64,000 nucleotides of DNA from contig NZ_CP029347.1 of the NCBI RefSeq assembly GCF_003143555.1, positions 496,001 to 560,000 of the forward strand, given 5' to 3'. Shown piece by piece: positions 37,701 to 47,099 of the stretch; position 1 is the stretch's first letter, and every line of letters starts with the position of its first letter. A program made the translations under genes and the position numbers. This stretch comes from Saliniradius amylolyticus (GTDB taxonomy: Bacteria > Pseudomonadota > Gammaproteobacteria > Enterobacterales > Alteromonadaceae). A model generated the notes under the pieces. That model did no database searches, was not told the origin of the DNA, and saw nothing but the letters and a program-made list of their open reading frames with translations.

Positions 37701-38294
37701 TTACATCCATTGATCACGGCGTTGGCGTTTACGCGGCAACAGCATGATGATGACACCCACTAAAAGCCCGACAAAGGCGATTACACCGCCGCGGGTCATC
37801 CAGGCAATCTGGACCTGATTGTCGATGTCCTCTAGCTGACTGAGCGCCTCTTCCAGCTTTTCCTGGCTCTGCTCAAGACTGGCTTCCAGCTCGGCGTTGT
37901 AGCGCTGAAGTTCGCCCCGACGTTGCAACAGATCCTGATTCTCCTGTCTGAGACTGGCCAGAGCCTGTTTAGCAATATCTAATTCTTCCTGCACGGCAGG
38001 CAGCTTTTGCTTGAGCGATGGTTCACGGGAAATGAAGCTGCTCTTCACCCAACCGGTGCGCTCTTTGTCTGCATCATGGACCTTGCTATAGCCTTCGCTT
38101 TCATTAATCTCTAGCAGAGTTACCGGGGTGCCTGCGGTCACAGAACCCAGAATCCGGTAGTTACGACCTGGGCCAGCGTGCACAAAGGTGTAGAGTTCGT
38201 CACTGACATAAACGGTTTCGCCGTCCTGAGCCAGAGTCACAGGGGCGGTCAACAACAGAGCGAGGACAAGGTAAACAGAAAACAATTTAGGCAT
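37701..38294 (-). CDS. SH3-domain protein (TIGR04211 / YgiM type)
   Basis: A 197-residue protein with a signal peptide (cleavage after LAQ-like site), a bacterial SH3 domain at about 25-90 (YTFVHAGPGRNYRILGSVTAG), a coiled coil (about 95-160) and a C-terminal membrane segment (GGVIAFVGLLVGVIIML) with a basic tail. This is the YgiM layout, and its position head-to-head with the ygiF gene is as in E. coli. Probably acts at the envelope; exact role unknown. Confidence 0.88.
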   Translation of the reverse strand: MPKLFSVYLVLALLLTAPVTLAQDGETVYVSDELYTFVHAGPGRNYRILGSVTAGTPVTLLEINESEGYSKVHDADKERTGWVKSSFISREPSLKQKLPAVQEELDIAKQALASLRQENQDLLQRRGELQRYNAELEASLEQSQEKLEEALSQLEDIDNQVQIAWMTRGGVIAFVGLLVGVIIMLLPRKRQRRDQWM

Positions 38295-38420
38295 GGTTTA
38301 TCGGACTAAAATAGCTTGAATGGCGTAGATGGTATGGGGTGAGCATCACCTTGGCAAGTGTCCTGATTTAGCGACAAGCCGGACCGCGATTGACAAAGGG
38401 CGACATTAACCCTTTATACG

Positions 38421-38431
38421 GATTGGTATTA
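38421..38431 (+). repeat. Second copy of the GATTGGTATTA motif
   Basis: Eleven bases identical to one arm end of the 37533-37592 element, in opposite orientation, between ygiM and ygiF. Upstream GGACCGC also recalls that element's loop, but no hairpin of similar size forms, so it is at most a decayed copy. Confidence 0.25.
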
Positions 38432-38471
38432 CAGGTAATGTTGCGCTTAGATTCAAACTTGCAGAGACATT

Positions 38472-39998
38472 GTGTCTAGCCGAATGGACCAGGAAATCGA
38501 GTTTAAGTTATTGGTGGCCCCGGATGTGGATCCTGTGACCATCATCGAACAGCAATTGCAGCCGCAATGGGACAAAGCCTGTCACCAGGGTGCAGCGGAT
38601 TTATTTAATGTCTATTACGATACGCCCGATAAGCAACTGCGCCAGTGGGGCATAGGTCTCCGGGTCCGGGGACGTGATGGCGTGTTCGAACAGACCATAA
38701 AGACCGACGGCAACAGTGAAGGCGGTTTGCACCAGCGGCCGGAATATAATGTCGCCATTGAGCAACAGCAACCGGACCTGGCCTTGTTCGAGTCGGGAAT
38801 ATTCCCGCCTGAAGCCGATGTGGATGCCTTGCAGGCTCAGTTACAGCCGCTCTTTACCACTCATTTCCATCGTCAGGAATATCAGTTGTTGCCGAGTGCC
38901 AACACGGAAGTGGAATTGGTGGTAGATAAAGGTAACGTGAAAGCCAACGACCATCAGCAGCCCATTAACGAAATCGAAATCGAGTTAAAACAAGGTCAGG
39001 TGGCGCCCCTGTTTGAATTAGCCTGTCAACTGGCCGGGCATATGCCGCTTCGAATCGGTGTTCTGAGTAAGGCGGCTCGTGGCTATATGCTGGCAGAAGG
39101 GAAGGAGCTCAAAGCCCAGCCGTTACCGAACTTCTTGCCCCTGTCGCAGGGCGATGCACTGGAGCAGGCTTTTATCAGAGCCCTGCAACTGGGAATCGGT
39201 CATTGGCTGCATCATGAACAATGCTATCAGGATACCGGTTCGGTCAAAGCGCTAAGAGGCATCTGGACTGGCATTAACCTGACTCAGCAGGCGCTGACCC
39301 TGTTCTTACCCGCTCTGCAGTGCGAGCCTTTATTACAGCTTCACCGACAGCTTCAGTCGCTCGCTGAGAGTTGGCGTTGGGTGGACGCTCTGACAGCTAT
39401 TAAGGCACTGAAATCCAGCAAGGGACCTTTTCGTAAAAGCATTCGTAAGAGTGTGTCTATGCAAAGCTATTTGAGGGGGCGTCTGGAAGGGCTATTGCGC
39501 ACCTACCAACCCGAAACACTGATTGCGGATAGTGATAAGGTTCACTTGCAGATCAGGCTCAGTGAACTGGCCTATTCCAGGCCCTGGCGTGACAATGACA
39601 CTGCCTGGCAGAACGAGGTTCAGACACATGCTCGTGGCTGGCTGGCGCAGGCTTGGGCCAATGCAACAGACGCCATTGCCAGTAATGACAGTTTTAATAC
39701 CGACAGCTATATGGCCTGCGAGCCGGCATTGCGGCAGATGCTGTACCATGGCCTGTTCCTGGGTGACCTGTTTTCCCCCGAGGCACGTAAGCAATTTCGC
39801 GCCCCCTGGCTGGACATCCTCGACGGCATCGAAGAGTTGAAAGTCTTTGTGTTGTTACAGGAAGAGTTGCAGGTGGCCGAGGTAGAAGAAAAAGACGAAC
39901 TTCTGGACTCGGCTCAGCATAAGCAAGCCCACCTGCTGGCCGTGATGGAACAAAGCCGTCAGGAAGTGCTCAAATCCGAACCTTACTGGGATGAATAG
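38472..39998 (+). CDS. ygiF: CYTH and CHAD domain protein, inorganic triphosphatase (YgiF-like)
   Basis: A 508-residue cytosolic protein. The CYTH domain (about 1-200) opens with the ExExK motif QEIEFKLL and has the conserved acidic and basic strand residues; the CHAD domain (about 225-500) is helical. In E. coli the CYTH part hydrolyses inorganic triphosphate and CHAD proteins bind polyphosphate. Two starts are possible: GTG 38472 and ATG 38484; the first has a slightly better-spaced GAGA-type site. Divergent from ygiM. Confidence 0.9.
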   Translation: MSSRMDQEIEFKLLVAPDVDPVTIIEQQLQPQWDKACHQGAADLFNVYYDTPDKQLRQWGIGLRVRGRDGVFEQTIKTDGNSEGGLHQRPEYNVAIEQQQPDLALFESGIFPPEADVDALQAQLQPLFTTHFHRQEYQLLPSANTEVELVVDKGNVKANDHQQPINEIEIELKQGQVAPLFELACQLAGHMPLRIGVLSKAARGYMLAEGKELKAQPLPNFLPLSQGDALEQAFIRALQLGIGHWLHHEQCYQDTGSVKALRGIWTGINLTQQALTLFLPALQCEPLLQLHRQLQSLAESWRWVDALTAIKALKSSKGPFRKSIRKSVSMQSYLRGRLEGLLRTYQPETLIADSDKVHLQIRLSELAYSRPWRDNDTAWQNEVQTHARGWLAQAWANATDAIASNDSFNTDSYMACEPALRQMLYHGLFLGDLFSPEARKQFRAPWLDILDGIEELKVFVLLQEELQVAEVEEKDELLDSAQHKQAHLLAVMEQSRQEVLKSEPYWDE

Positions 39999-40098
39999 CT
40001 CTGAGCAGGTCAGAATCACTAAGTTTTGGCCAGATAGGCGATTTTTTTGTTTTCGAGTCTAGGGCGGTTTTGTTAAGTCATTGTTTTGTAATTGTTTT

Positions 40099-40118
40099 CA
40101 AGTCTGGTTCAAGACTTG
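40099..40118. repeat. Perfect inverted repeat ahead of the LiaF-like gene
   Basis: CAAGTCT (40099-40105), spacer GGTTCA, AGACTTG (40112-40118), 39 bp before the ATG at 40158 and next to a possible -10 box (TAATAG, 40121-40126). A candidate operator. Confidence 0.4.
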
Positions 40119-40157
40119 CTTAATAGGGTGGCTTTTCATTAATTTGGATACGTAACG

Positions 40158-40829
40158 ATGGACGTAAAATTAGAAGACAGACCCATTGAGCAGGTCAGAG
40201 AGGAAGTCATTGACCAGCTAATTTATAATTACAGCCATGGCGTGATTTCGGCGGAAGCCTTTGAGCGACGTCTGGATGACGCTATCAATAGTGAACAACA
40301 TCAGTCGCTTAAAAGTCTGGTGGCCGACCTGGAGCTCAGGGCCGACAGTCACTATGTTCAGAGAAAAGAAACTCAGTTCACCCCTAACTACGCCACCGAT
40401 CGTCATCAACAGAAGAACCAGAGATTGCTCAGTATTCTGGGGAGTGATGAACGAAGCGGTCAGTGGCGGGTGCCAAAGGAAGTCAAATTAGTCAGTATTC
40501 TGGGCAGTATCAAACTGGATTTTACCGATGCTGTGTTTGAGCACCAGCATGTCACCGTGAACATCAATTGTGTACTTGGTAGCGAAACCATCTACGTACC
40601 TGAGAGTGTGAATGTGGTTTGCAGTATGTTTAACGTTATCGGGTCGGTAGAGAATAAGGTGCCTTCCATGGCCGGACGACAGGCACCAACGATCTATATC
40701 GAGGGCTACTCGGTATTGGGCTCGGTAGAAATTAAGGTTAAGCGCACCATGAAAGAGAAGTTTGTCAGCTTTGCCAACAGCCTTAAGCAAGCTTTTTACG
40801 ATGATGGCAGCGGTGGCTACAAAGCCTGA
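40158..40829 (+). CDS. DUF1707 / LiaF-like envelope-stress protein
   Basis: A 223-residue soluble protein. The N-terminal 60 residues have the SHOCT-like DUF1707 pattern (DQLIYNYSHGVISAEAFERRLDDAI). The C-terminal half has repeated strands LLSILGSDERSG, LVSILGSIKLDF, VLGSETIYVPE and VIGSVENKVPS, the beta-helical layout of LiaF C-terminal domains, which in Firmicutes monitor cell-wall stress. Here there is no membrane segment and no two-component gene nearby, so the output is unknown. It converges on the DUF2798 gene. Confidence 0.75.
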   Translation: MDVKLEDRPIEQVREEVIDQLIYNYSHGVISAEAFERRLDDAINSEQHQSLKSLVADLELRADSHYVQRKETQFTPNYATDRHQQKNQRLLSILGSDERSGQWRVPKEVKLVSILGSIKLDFTDAVFEHQHVTVNINCVLGSETIYVPESVNVVCSMFNVIGSVENKVPSMAGRQAPTIYIEGYSVLGSVEIKVKRTMKEKFVSFANSLKQAFYDDGSGGYKA

Positions 40830-40835
40830 ACGAGC

Positions 40836-41075
40836 CTATTTCAGTCCGCCTTCGATCAACCTGGCCACCAGCTGACGGGTCAGGGGGGCAAACAGCATCA
40901 CCAGTGGGAAGGCACACAGGTGAGCCAGAACATAGGCCTTCAACCACAGCCATAAAAAGTCCGGCACTGGGCCTAAATTGATCAGGGTCAGTATCCCCGA
41001 CATACAAAACGCCATAAACCCGGACATTAAAAACGCGAATAGCCCGGGCGCGCATTTAGGCGAGAGTTTTCTCAT
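40836..41075 (-). CDS. Small membrane protein, DUF2798-like
   Basis: A 79-residue protein with two membrane segments ([20 protein letters not shown] and [17 protein letters not shown]) and the arrangement seen in DUF2798 proteins. Its ATG at 41075 overlaps the mutH stop (ATGA), so it is translationally coupled to mutH. A longer frame upstream to 41327 lies inside mutH and is not used. Function unknown. Confidence 0.8.
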   Translation of the reverse strand: MRKLSPKCAPGLFAFLMSGFMAFCMSGILTLINLGPVPDFLWLWLKAYVLAHLCAFPLVMLFAPLTRQLVARLIEGGLK

Positions 41076-41752
41076 GCAAACGCTTCTTCCAGCAAACCCC
41101 GGGTAAAGGTTTTTTTCAGATAAAAACCTCGTGGGCGAGTCTGAATAAACTGGCCATCTCTTCCGATGGCGTCGGTCAGGGCATTGCCGTCGGCTGCCTT
41201 GGGGCGCAGCTGCATTACCTGGCCGTGGCGAGCTGTGATGGATTCCACCTGACCTAAGGCGATAAGCTCCATAATCTCCTCCCAGTCGGCCCTCAGAGCG
41301 GCTTCCTGTTCTGGTGTCGGGGTCCACAAAAAAGCTGAGGCCACCCGGCGCTCGGCGGGAGGGATCTGGCGGTTGGCCTCAATCGGCACCCAGCACACCT
41401 GATGCAGTTTGTTGCGTACGTTGGAATTTTCCCAGGTCAGCCCGGCGATACCGGTAAGATGGGCATAGCACACATAGGTGGTTTCCATCGGGCGGCCGGC
41501 TTCGTCGATGGGCAGAGTTTTTAATTCGACTCCTAACTCGGGGAAATCCTGCTCCGGCTTGGAGCCGGCGCTGGCTCCCAGCCAAAGCTCTAATAGCTGA
41601 CCGCTGAAGCCTTTATGTCGACGCAGATCTTCCGGTGTTTCGAGCTGCGCCAACTGGGCCAGTTCACCCAGCGTCAGGCCCGCTAGTTGCTGAGCCCGTT
41701 CCATCAATTGCGCAACGGACGTCGGAGCAGTGCTGGGGAGGGTCAGAGTCAT
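41072..41752 (-). CDS. mutH: DNA mismatch repair endonuclease MutH
   Basis: Nicks the unmethylated strand at hemimethylated GATC sites when activated by MutL. The 226 residues have the restriction-fold active site D(x)6ELK in [13 protein letters not shown] and the family stretch [12 protein letters not shown]. Presence implies Dam-directed repair in this organism. Divergent from rppH, as in E. coli and relatives. Confidence 0.96.
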   Translation of the reverse strand: MTLTLPSTAPTSVAQLMERAQQLAGLTLGELAQLAQLETPEDLRRHKGFSGQLLELWLGASAGSKPEQDFPELGVELKTLPIDEAGRPMETTYVCYAHLTGIAGLTWENSNVRNKLHQVCWVPIEANRQIPPAERRVASAFLWTPTPEQEAALRADWEEIMELIALGQVESITARHGQVMQLRPKAADGNALTDAIGRDGQFIQTRPRGFYLKKTFTRGLLEEAFA

Positions 41753-41844
41753 AAGGGACTGGCTGCGAATGAAATTGCTTTGAAAGGGGGCTAGTTTATG
41801 GAAGAATGCATTGATAGAAAAGAATTAAATGCCCGGGAGTCTAA

Positions 41845-42372
41845 GTGATTGATGCCGAAGGATTCCGCGCGAATGTCGGCATAGTGATTTGCAACAGGAT
41901 AGGGCAAGTATTTTGGGCAAGACGCTATGGCCAGCATTCCTGGCAGTTTCCACAAGGCGGAATCGACGAAGGTGAAACTGCCGAACAGGCGATGTATCGA
42001 GAACTTCATGAGGAAGTGGGATTAAACCCCCAAGACGTTGAGATTATGGGTAGTACCCGTAATTGGGTCAGATACAAATTGCCAAAGCGCCTGATCCGGC
42101 AAGGAACGGATCCGGTGTGTATCGGACAAAAGCAGAAATGGTTTCTGCTGAGACTGAGATGCAAGGAGGAAGACGTGAACCTGCTGCACTCGGGCCATCC
42201 GGAGTTTGATGATTGGCGCTGGGTCAGCTATTGGTACCCGGTTCGTAATGTGGTGTCCTTCAAACGGGATGTGTACCGGCGGGTCATGAAGGAATTTGTA
42301 CCCATTGCCATGCCAAGCCAAAGTCATTCCCGTCAAGGCAACCAGCGCCATCGGCGACGTCGTCGGGGGTAG
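41845..42372 (+). CDS. rppH: RNA pyrophosphohydrolase RppH
   Basis: Converts 5-prime triphosphate RNA to monophosphate and so starts RNase E decay. The Nudix box is [20 protein letters not shown] in the N-terminal half; [19 protein letters not shown] and the QFPQGG element are typical of RppH. It starts at GTG 41845. The C-terminal tail after 160 is basic and variable. ptsP follows 5 bp later, the standard order. Confidence 0.96.
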   Translation: MIDAEGFRANVGIVICNRIGQVFWARRYGQHSWQFPQGGIDEGETAEQAMYRELHEEVGLNPQDVEIMGSTRNWVRYKLPKRLIRQGTDPVCIGQKQKWFLLRLRCKEEDVNLLHSGHPEFDDWRWVSYWYPVRNVVSFKRDVYRRVMKEFVPIAMPSQSHSRQGNQRHRRRRRG

Positions 42373-42377
42373 ATAAG

Positions 42378-44660
42378 ATGCTGACGCAGCTAAAACGTCT
42401 GGTTCAGGAAGTAAACCAGATTCCCGTTCTGGATGAGGCCTTGACGGTGCTCACTACCCGTCTTAAGGAAGTGATGGGCGTGGATTGCTGCTCCATTTAT
42501 CTAGCCGACTACGATAATCATGTGTTTGTGCTCAAAGCCACCGAAGGCCTCGCTAAAGAGGCCATCGGCACGGTGACCATTGGTTTTTCCGAGGGACTTA
42601 TCGGCCTGATTGGTCAGCGGGAAGAGCCGATCAATATTCAGGACGCCCAATCTCACCCGAGGTTTAAGCACTACCCTGAAGTCAAAGAAGAGAAATACCA
42701 CGCCTTTTTGGGGACGCCCATTATTCATCAGCGCAAGGTGCTGGGAGTACTAACCTTGCAGCAGAAGCGCAAGCGTCGCTTTTCTGAAGAAGAAGAAGCT
42801 TTCCTGGTTACCCTGACCGCCCAGTTGGCGCTGGAAGTCGCTCACGCCGAAGCGCGGGGAGCGCTGAATTTCAGCGAACAAAACAACGGCCAGAAGCCGC
42901 AACAAAAATCCTTACATGGGGTGCCCGGGTCGGCCGGTTTGGCGATGGGCTTGGGGTATGTGCCCTATATTAAGGCGAGCTTGCAACAGCATGTGATGAG
43001 GCGCCACAGCGAGCATGATGCCCAGTTACAGCGTTATCGTCAGGCGGTCAAACAGACCCGTGAGGAAGTGGCCGAGCTGTCCCGTCGGATTGAGGATACA
43101 GTACCGAAAGATGTGCTGGCGATCTTCCAGATGTATGACCAACTGTTGGACTCTCACTCCCTTGGTGACGAGGTGGAAGATCAGATCCGCAATGGCTGGG
43201 ACGCACCCTCAGCATTGAAAAAAGTGGTGGAACATTATCTGCTGCGCTTCCGGCGCATGGACGACCCCTATATGCAGGAGAGGGCGGTAGATATTGAGGA
43301 TCTGGGCAACCGTATATTAGCTCACTTGCTGTCGGTGCGAGATCAGCACCAGGAAGTTCCTGAACAGGCCATCTTGGTGGCCGAGGAGGTTTCGGCCTCC
43401 ATGCTGGCCGAGTTTTCTGCCAATCAGTTGCAGGGCATTATCTCCATGCAGGGGTCGAATAACTCCCATGCTGCGATTTTGGCACGAGCGATGGGTTACC
43501 CGGCGGTGATGGGCCTGACCGATGTACCCCTGTCATTACTGAGAGGTAAAGATCTGCTGCTGGACGGATATTCCGGTGAAGTGGTGGTGTCGCCCAGCAA
43601 TGCCATTCGGGAAGAGTTTGCTGCCTTGATTGACGAGGAGCGAGAGCTCTATGGTCAGGTGCAGAAAGATGCCGAACTGCCCGCCGAAACTCAGGATGGC
43701 AAGTCGTTAGAGCTGCTCATCAACGCCGGTTTGTCGGCGGAGGTGGAAGGTTCCTTCGGAGGCCTAGGTGAAGGGGTTGGGCTGTATCGTACTGAAGTGC
43801 CCTTTATGATGCGAGAGCGCTTCCCCACCGAAAAAGAGCAGTGTCAGTTGTATCGCTCTATTCTGGAACTGTGCCCCGACAAACCGGTGACCATGCGGAC
43901 GCTGGATGTAGGGGGTGATAAGCCCCTGCCGTATTTTCCAGTAAAAGAGGAAAACCCGTTTCTTGGCTGGCGCGGCATTCGCATGACGTTGGATCACCCT
44001 GAGATCTTCTTGGTGCAGGTCAGAGCCATGCTCCGGGCGAGTCTGGGGCTGGATAATTTAAAGATCATGTTGCCGATGATCACCAATATCACCGAGGTGG
44101 CCGAGGCAAAGCGGCTAATTCGCCAGGCTTACCGCGAGGTGGCCGAGGAAGCCAAAACCGATGGTCAGAAATTGGCTAAGCCTCAGGTGGGCGTGATGCT
44201 GGAAGTGCCAGCAGTAATCTATCAGCTGCCTCAGCTAGCCAGGATGGTGGATTTTTTCTCCATCGGTTCGAATGATCTGACCCAGTACTTGCTGGCTGTG
44301 GATCGCAATAACTCCCGTGTGTCGGCATTGTATGACTATTACCACCCGGCCGTACTGGCGGCGCTTTGGGATATTATCCGCCAGAGCAACAACGCTGGTG
44401 TGCCCGTAACCCTTTGTGGCGAGATGGCCGGGGAACCGGGCGGCGCCATCTTGTTGGTTGCCATGGGCTATCGCAGACTCAGCATGAGCAGCTTTAATCT
44501 GGCTAAAATCAAATGGGTACTGCGCAGCGTAACTCTGACTCAGGCGGAAGCCATCCTCGATGACGTTATCAAGTTGCACCACCCAAGACAGGTGCGCGAG
44601 TGCATGAGTGAGCACTTGGAAAGACTGGGTCTTGGCGGTCTGATCCGGGCAGGGAAATAA
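42378..44660 (+). CDS. ptsP: Phosphoenolpyruvate-protein phosphotransferase PtsP (EI-Ntr)
   Basis: First enzyme of the nitrogen-related PTS, passing phosphate from PEP to NPr. The 760 residues comprise an N-terminal GAF domain (about 1-165), then enzyme I with the phosphorylated His 364 in GSNNSHAAILARAMGYPAV, the PEP-binding barrel with LYRTEVPFM and GSNDLTQYLLAVDRN, and a Cys in VTLCGEMAG. Not a sugar EI because of the GAF domain. Confidence 0.96.
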   Translation: MLTQLKRLVQEVNQIPVLDEALTVLTTRLKEVMGVDCCSIYLADYDNHVFVLKATEGLAKEAIGTVTIGFSEGLIGLIGQREEPINIQDAQSHPRFKHYPEVKEEKYHAFLGTPIIHQRKVLGVLTLQQKRKRRFSEEEEAFLVTLTAQLALEVAHAEARGALNFSEQNNGQKPQQKSLHGVPGSAGLAMGLGYVPYIKASLQQHVMRRHSEHDAQLQRYRQAVKQTREEVAELSRRIEDTVPKDVLAIFQMYDQLLDSHSLGDEVEDQIRNGWDAPSALKKVVEHYLLRFRRMDDPYMQERAVDIEDLGNRILAHLLSVRDQHQEVPEQAILVAEEVSASMLAEFSANQLQGIISMQGSNNSHAAILARAMGYPAVMGLTDVPLSLLRGKDLLLDGYSGEVVVSPSNAIREEFAALIDEERELYGQVQKDAELPAETQDGKSLELLINAGLSAEVEGSFGGLGEGVGLYRTEVPFMMRERFPTEKEQCQLYRSILELCPDKPVTMRTLDVGGDKPLPYFPVKEENPFLGWRGIRMTLDHPEIFLVQVRAMLRASLGLDNLKIMLPMITNITEVAEAKRLIRQAYREVAEEAKTDGQKLAKPQVGVMLEVPAVIYQLPQLARMVDFFSIGSNDLTQYLLAVDRNNSRVSALYDYYHPAVLAALWDIIRQSNNAGVPVTLCGEMAGEPGGAILLVAMGYRRLSMSSFNLAKIKWVLRSVTLTQAEAILDDVIKLHHPRQVRECMSEHLERLGLGGLIRAGK

Positions 44661-44663
44661 GCC

Positions 44664-45455
44664 ATGCTGAGTTTTGTACTGGCCACGTTAGTGCTTGGTC
44701 TGGTTGCCGGTTATTTGGCCGGTCTGTTGGGGATCGGTGGAGGTCTGGTGATCGTGCCCAGCCTACTGTATTTGATGCAGGCCCTACTGAATCTGCCCTT
44801 CGAACAGGCCATGCCGATGGCCATCGCCACGTCTTTGGGTACCATTATTTTTACCGGTTTATCTTCCACCCGCACACATTGGAAATTGGGACAGGTCTCC
44901 TGGCCACTGTTCTGGCCCATAGGTTCGGGTATTGCCCTGGGAGCCGTGCTCGGTGCCTGGTTGGCTGCCTCAGTTCCAGCCACTTACCTGAAGTGGTTCT
45001 TTGCCATCGTACTGTTGTTGTTAGCGGCCAGAATGGCGTTGGCCACAGTGCCAGAAGGTCAGGCAAAACCTCACCGCGGTCTCCTGGGGATATCTGGTGG
45101 CATCATCGGTACCATCTCTGCCATTATGGGCATCGGCGGCGGGGCCCTTGTGGTGCCGACATTGGTGTATTTTAAGGTATCGGTAAAACAGGCCATCGGC
45201 TGTGCGGCAGCCTGTGGTATAGTCATCGCCGTCTTTGGTAGTGTCAGTTTTATGCTGGCTGGATGGCAGCGAGCTGACTTGCCGACCTGGAGCCTGGGGT
45301 ATGTTTATCTGCCAGCCTTACTGGGCATCGTCAGTACCTCCATGCTGACTGCTCGCTTTGGGGCCAGAATGAGCCATCGTTTGCCCACCAAGATCCTTAA
45401 ACGGGTATTTGCGGTGTGTCTGGTGGTGGTCAGTTGTCGAATGATGTTGGGTTAG
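44664..45455 (+). CDS. TSUP-family (TauE/SafE) membrane transporter
   Basis: A 263-residue protein with about eight membrane segments in two repeats: [16 protein letters not shown] early and [22 protein letters not shown] in the second half, both with the GIGGG loop of the TSUP family, often carriers of sulfite, sulfoacetate or other organosulfur anions. Placed between ptsP and lgt, which is common in Alteromonadales. Substrate unknown. Confidence 0.88.
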   Translation: MLSFVLATLVLGLVAGYLAGLLGIGGGLVIVPSLLYLMQALLNLPFEQAMPMAIATSLGTIIFTGLSSTRTHWKLGQVSWPLFWPIGSGIALGAVLGAWLAASVPATYLKWFFAIVLLLLAARMALATVPEGQAKPHRGLLGISGGIIGTISAIMGIGGGALVVPTLVYFKVSVKQAIGCAAACGIVIAVFGSVSFMLAGWQRADLPTWSLGYVYLPALLGIVSTSMLTARFGARMSHRLPTKILKRVFAVCLVVVSCRMMLG

Positions 45456-45462
45456 TAAAAGA

Positions 45463-46257
45463 ATGAATGAACATTGGGTGTTTCCACAGATCGATCCTGT
45501 GATTTTCGGTGTCGGGCCGGTCAGCTTACGCTGGTACGGACTGATGTACCTGATTGGCTTTGTGGCGGCCTGGTTTTTGGCGCGCCACCGACTGCCCCGC
45601 ACCAACTGGAGTAAAGAGCAGCTTTCCGATTTATTGTTTTACGGCTTCTTAGGCGTGATCATCGGTGGCCGTCTGGGGTATGTGCTGTTCTATCAGTTTG
45701 ACTATTTCCTGCAAGACCCGCTTTATCTGGTTAAGATATGGACCGGTGGCATGTCGTTCCATGGTGGCCTCTTGGGGGTATTGGCTGCTTTTTGGTGGTT
45801 TGCCCGTAAAACCAACAGTCGTTTCCTGGAGGTGGGCGATTTTATTGCGCCCATTGTGCCTATCGGATTGGGAGCTGGCCGCATCGGTAATTTTATCAAT
45901 GCCGAACTGTGGGGCCGCACTACCGATGTGCCCTGGGGAATTATTTTTCCCGGCGCCGGACCGGATCCTCGTCATCCTTCCCAGCTGTATGAGTTTTTTC
46001 TGGAAGGTGTGGTGCTCTTTGCGGTGCTGTGGTGGGTATCTCGTAAGCCACGGCCCACAGGCTTAATCTCAGGGTTATTCCTGCTGGGTTACGGGGGCTT
46101 CCGTTTTATCGTAGAATTTTTCCGTGAACCGGACGCTCACTTAGGTCTTTATGCTGAATGGTTGTCACAAGGGCAGCTGCTTTCGTTGCCGATGATGATC
46201 ATCGGCTTACTGTTGAGCCTAAGAGCGTTGATAAAATCCAACAGGGTTAAGGCCTGA
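45463..46257 (+). CDS. lgt: Prolipoprotein diacylglyceryl transferase
   Basis: Attaches diacylglycerol to the lipobox Cys of prolipoproteins at the inner membrane. The 264-residue protein has seven membrane segments, the catalytic RxGNFxNxExxGR motif as [16 protein letters not shown] and HPSQLYEF downstream. It stops 3 bp before thyA, the usual pairing. Confidence 0.97.
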   Translation: MNEHWVFPQIDPVIFGVGPVSLRWYGLMYLIGFVAAWFLARHRLPRTNWSKEQLSDLLFYGFLGVIIGGRLGYVLFYQFDYFLQDPLYLVKIWTGGMSFHGGLLGVLAAFWWFARKTNSRFLEVGDFIAPIVPIGLGAGRIGNFINAELWGRTTDVPWGIIFPGAGPDPRHPSQLYEFFLEGVVLFAVLWWVSRKPRPTGLISGLFLLGYGGFRFIVEFFREPDAHLGLYAEWLSQGQLLSLPMMIIGLLLSLRALIKSNRVKA

Positions 46258-46260
46258 TCC

Positions 46261-47094
46261 ATGCAGCAATATCTCCATTTGATGCGCCATGTCCTTGAAC
46301 ATGGCACCCGTAAAGAAGATCGCACCGGTACTGGCACGCTGAGTATTTTTGGCCATCAGATGCGCTTCGACCTGAGCCAGGGTTTTCCGTTAGTAACCAC
46401 CAAAAAGTGTCATTTGCGCTCCATTATTCACGAATTACTGTGGTTCTTAAGTGGTGAAACCAATATTGGTTACCTGAAGGATAACGGCGTTAAGATCTGG
46501 GACGAATGGGCCACCGACGAGGGTGAGCTAGGGCCGGTTTATGGTCAACAGTGGCGTAGTTGGCAAGGGCCAAGCGGTGAAGTGGTGGATCAGATTGCCG
46601 ATGTGGTGCAGCAGATCAAGACGAACCCGGACTCGCGCCGGTTACTGGTGAGTGCCTGGAATCCGGCCCTGCTACCGGATACTCAGTATTCGCCTAAGGA
46701 GAACGCCGCTATGGGTAAGCAGGCGTTGCCACCGTGTCATACTTTGTTCCAGTTTTATGTGCTGGAAGGAAAGTTGTCCTGCCAGCTTTATCAGCGCAGT
46801 GGCGATATCTTTTTGGGAGTGCCGTTCAATATCGCCAGCTATGCGTTGCTAACCATGATGATGGCTCAGGTTTGTGATCTGGAGCCGGGAGATTTTGTCC
46901 ACACCTTCGGTGATGCCCATTTGTATTTGAACCATCTGGAGCAAGCTCAGACTCAGTTACAGCGAGAACCCTATCCTCTGCCCAGCATGCAGATAAATCC
47001 GGACGTTAAAGACATTTTTGGCTTTCGCTTCGACGACTTTGAACTGATGAATTATCAGGCCCATCCGCATATTAAGGCGCCTGTCGCGATCTAA
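46261..47094 (+). CDS. thyA: Thymidylate synthase
   Basis: Makes dTMP from dUMP with methylene-tetrahydrofolate. The 277 residues contain the nucleophile C159 in [19 protein letters not shown] near the N-terminus and [12 protein letters not shown]. It is about 13 residues longer than E. coli ThyA, because of an insert ([19 protein letters not shown]) before the catalytic loop. Placed right behind lgt. Confidence 0.97.
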   Translation: MQQYLHLMRHVLEHGTRKEDRTGTGTLSIFGHQMRFDLSQGFPLVTTKKCHLRSIIHELLWFLSGETNIGYLKDNGVKIWDEWATDEGELGPVYGQQWRSWQGPSGEVVDQIADVVQQIKTNPDSRRLLVSAWNPALLPDTQYSPKENAAMGKQALPPCHTLFQFYVLEGKLSCQLYQRSGDIFLGVPFNIASYALLTMMMAQVCDLEPGDFVHTFGDAHLYLNHLEQAQTQLQREPYPLPSMQINPDVKDIFGFRFDDFELMNYQAHPHIKAPVAI

Positions 47095-47099
47095 GCATT

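Noticed and set aside
38422-38431. Strong claim of a second full hairpin element
   Set aside because: Only 11 bases match the element at 37533-37592 and no comparable stem forms, so only a weak repeat is reported.
40120-40130. Sigma-70 promoter of the LiaF-like gene
   Set aside because: TAATAG is a possible -10, but no -35 box at 16-18 bp was convincing.
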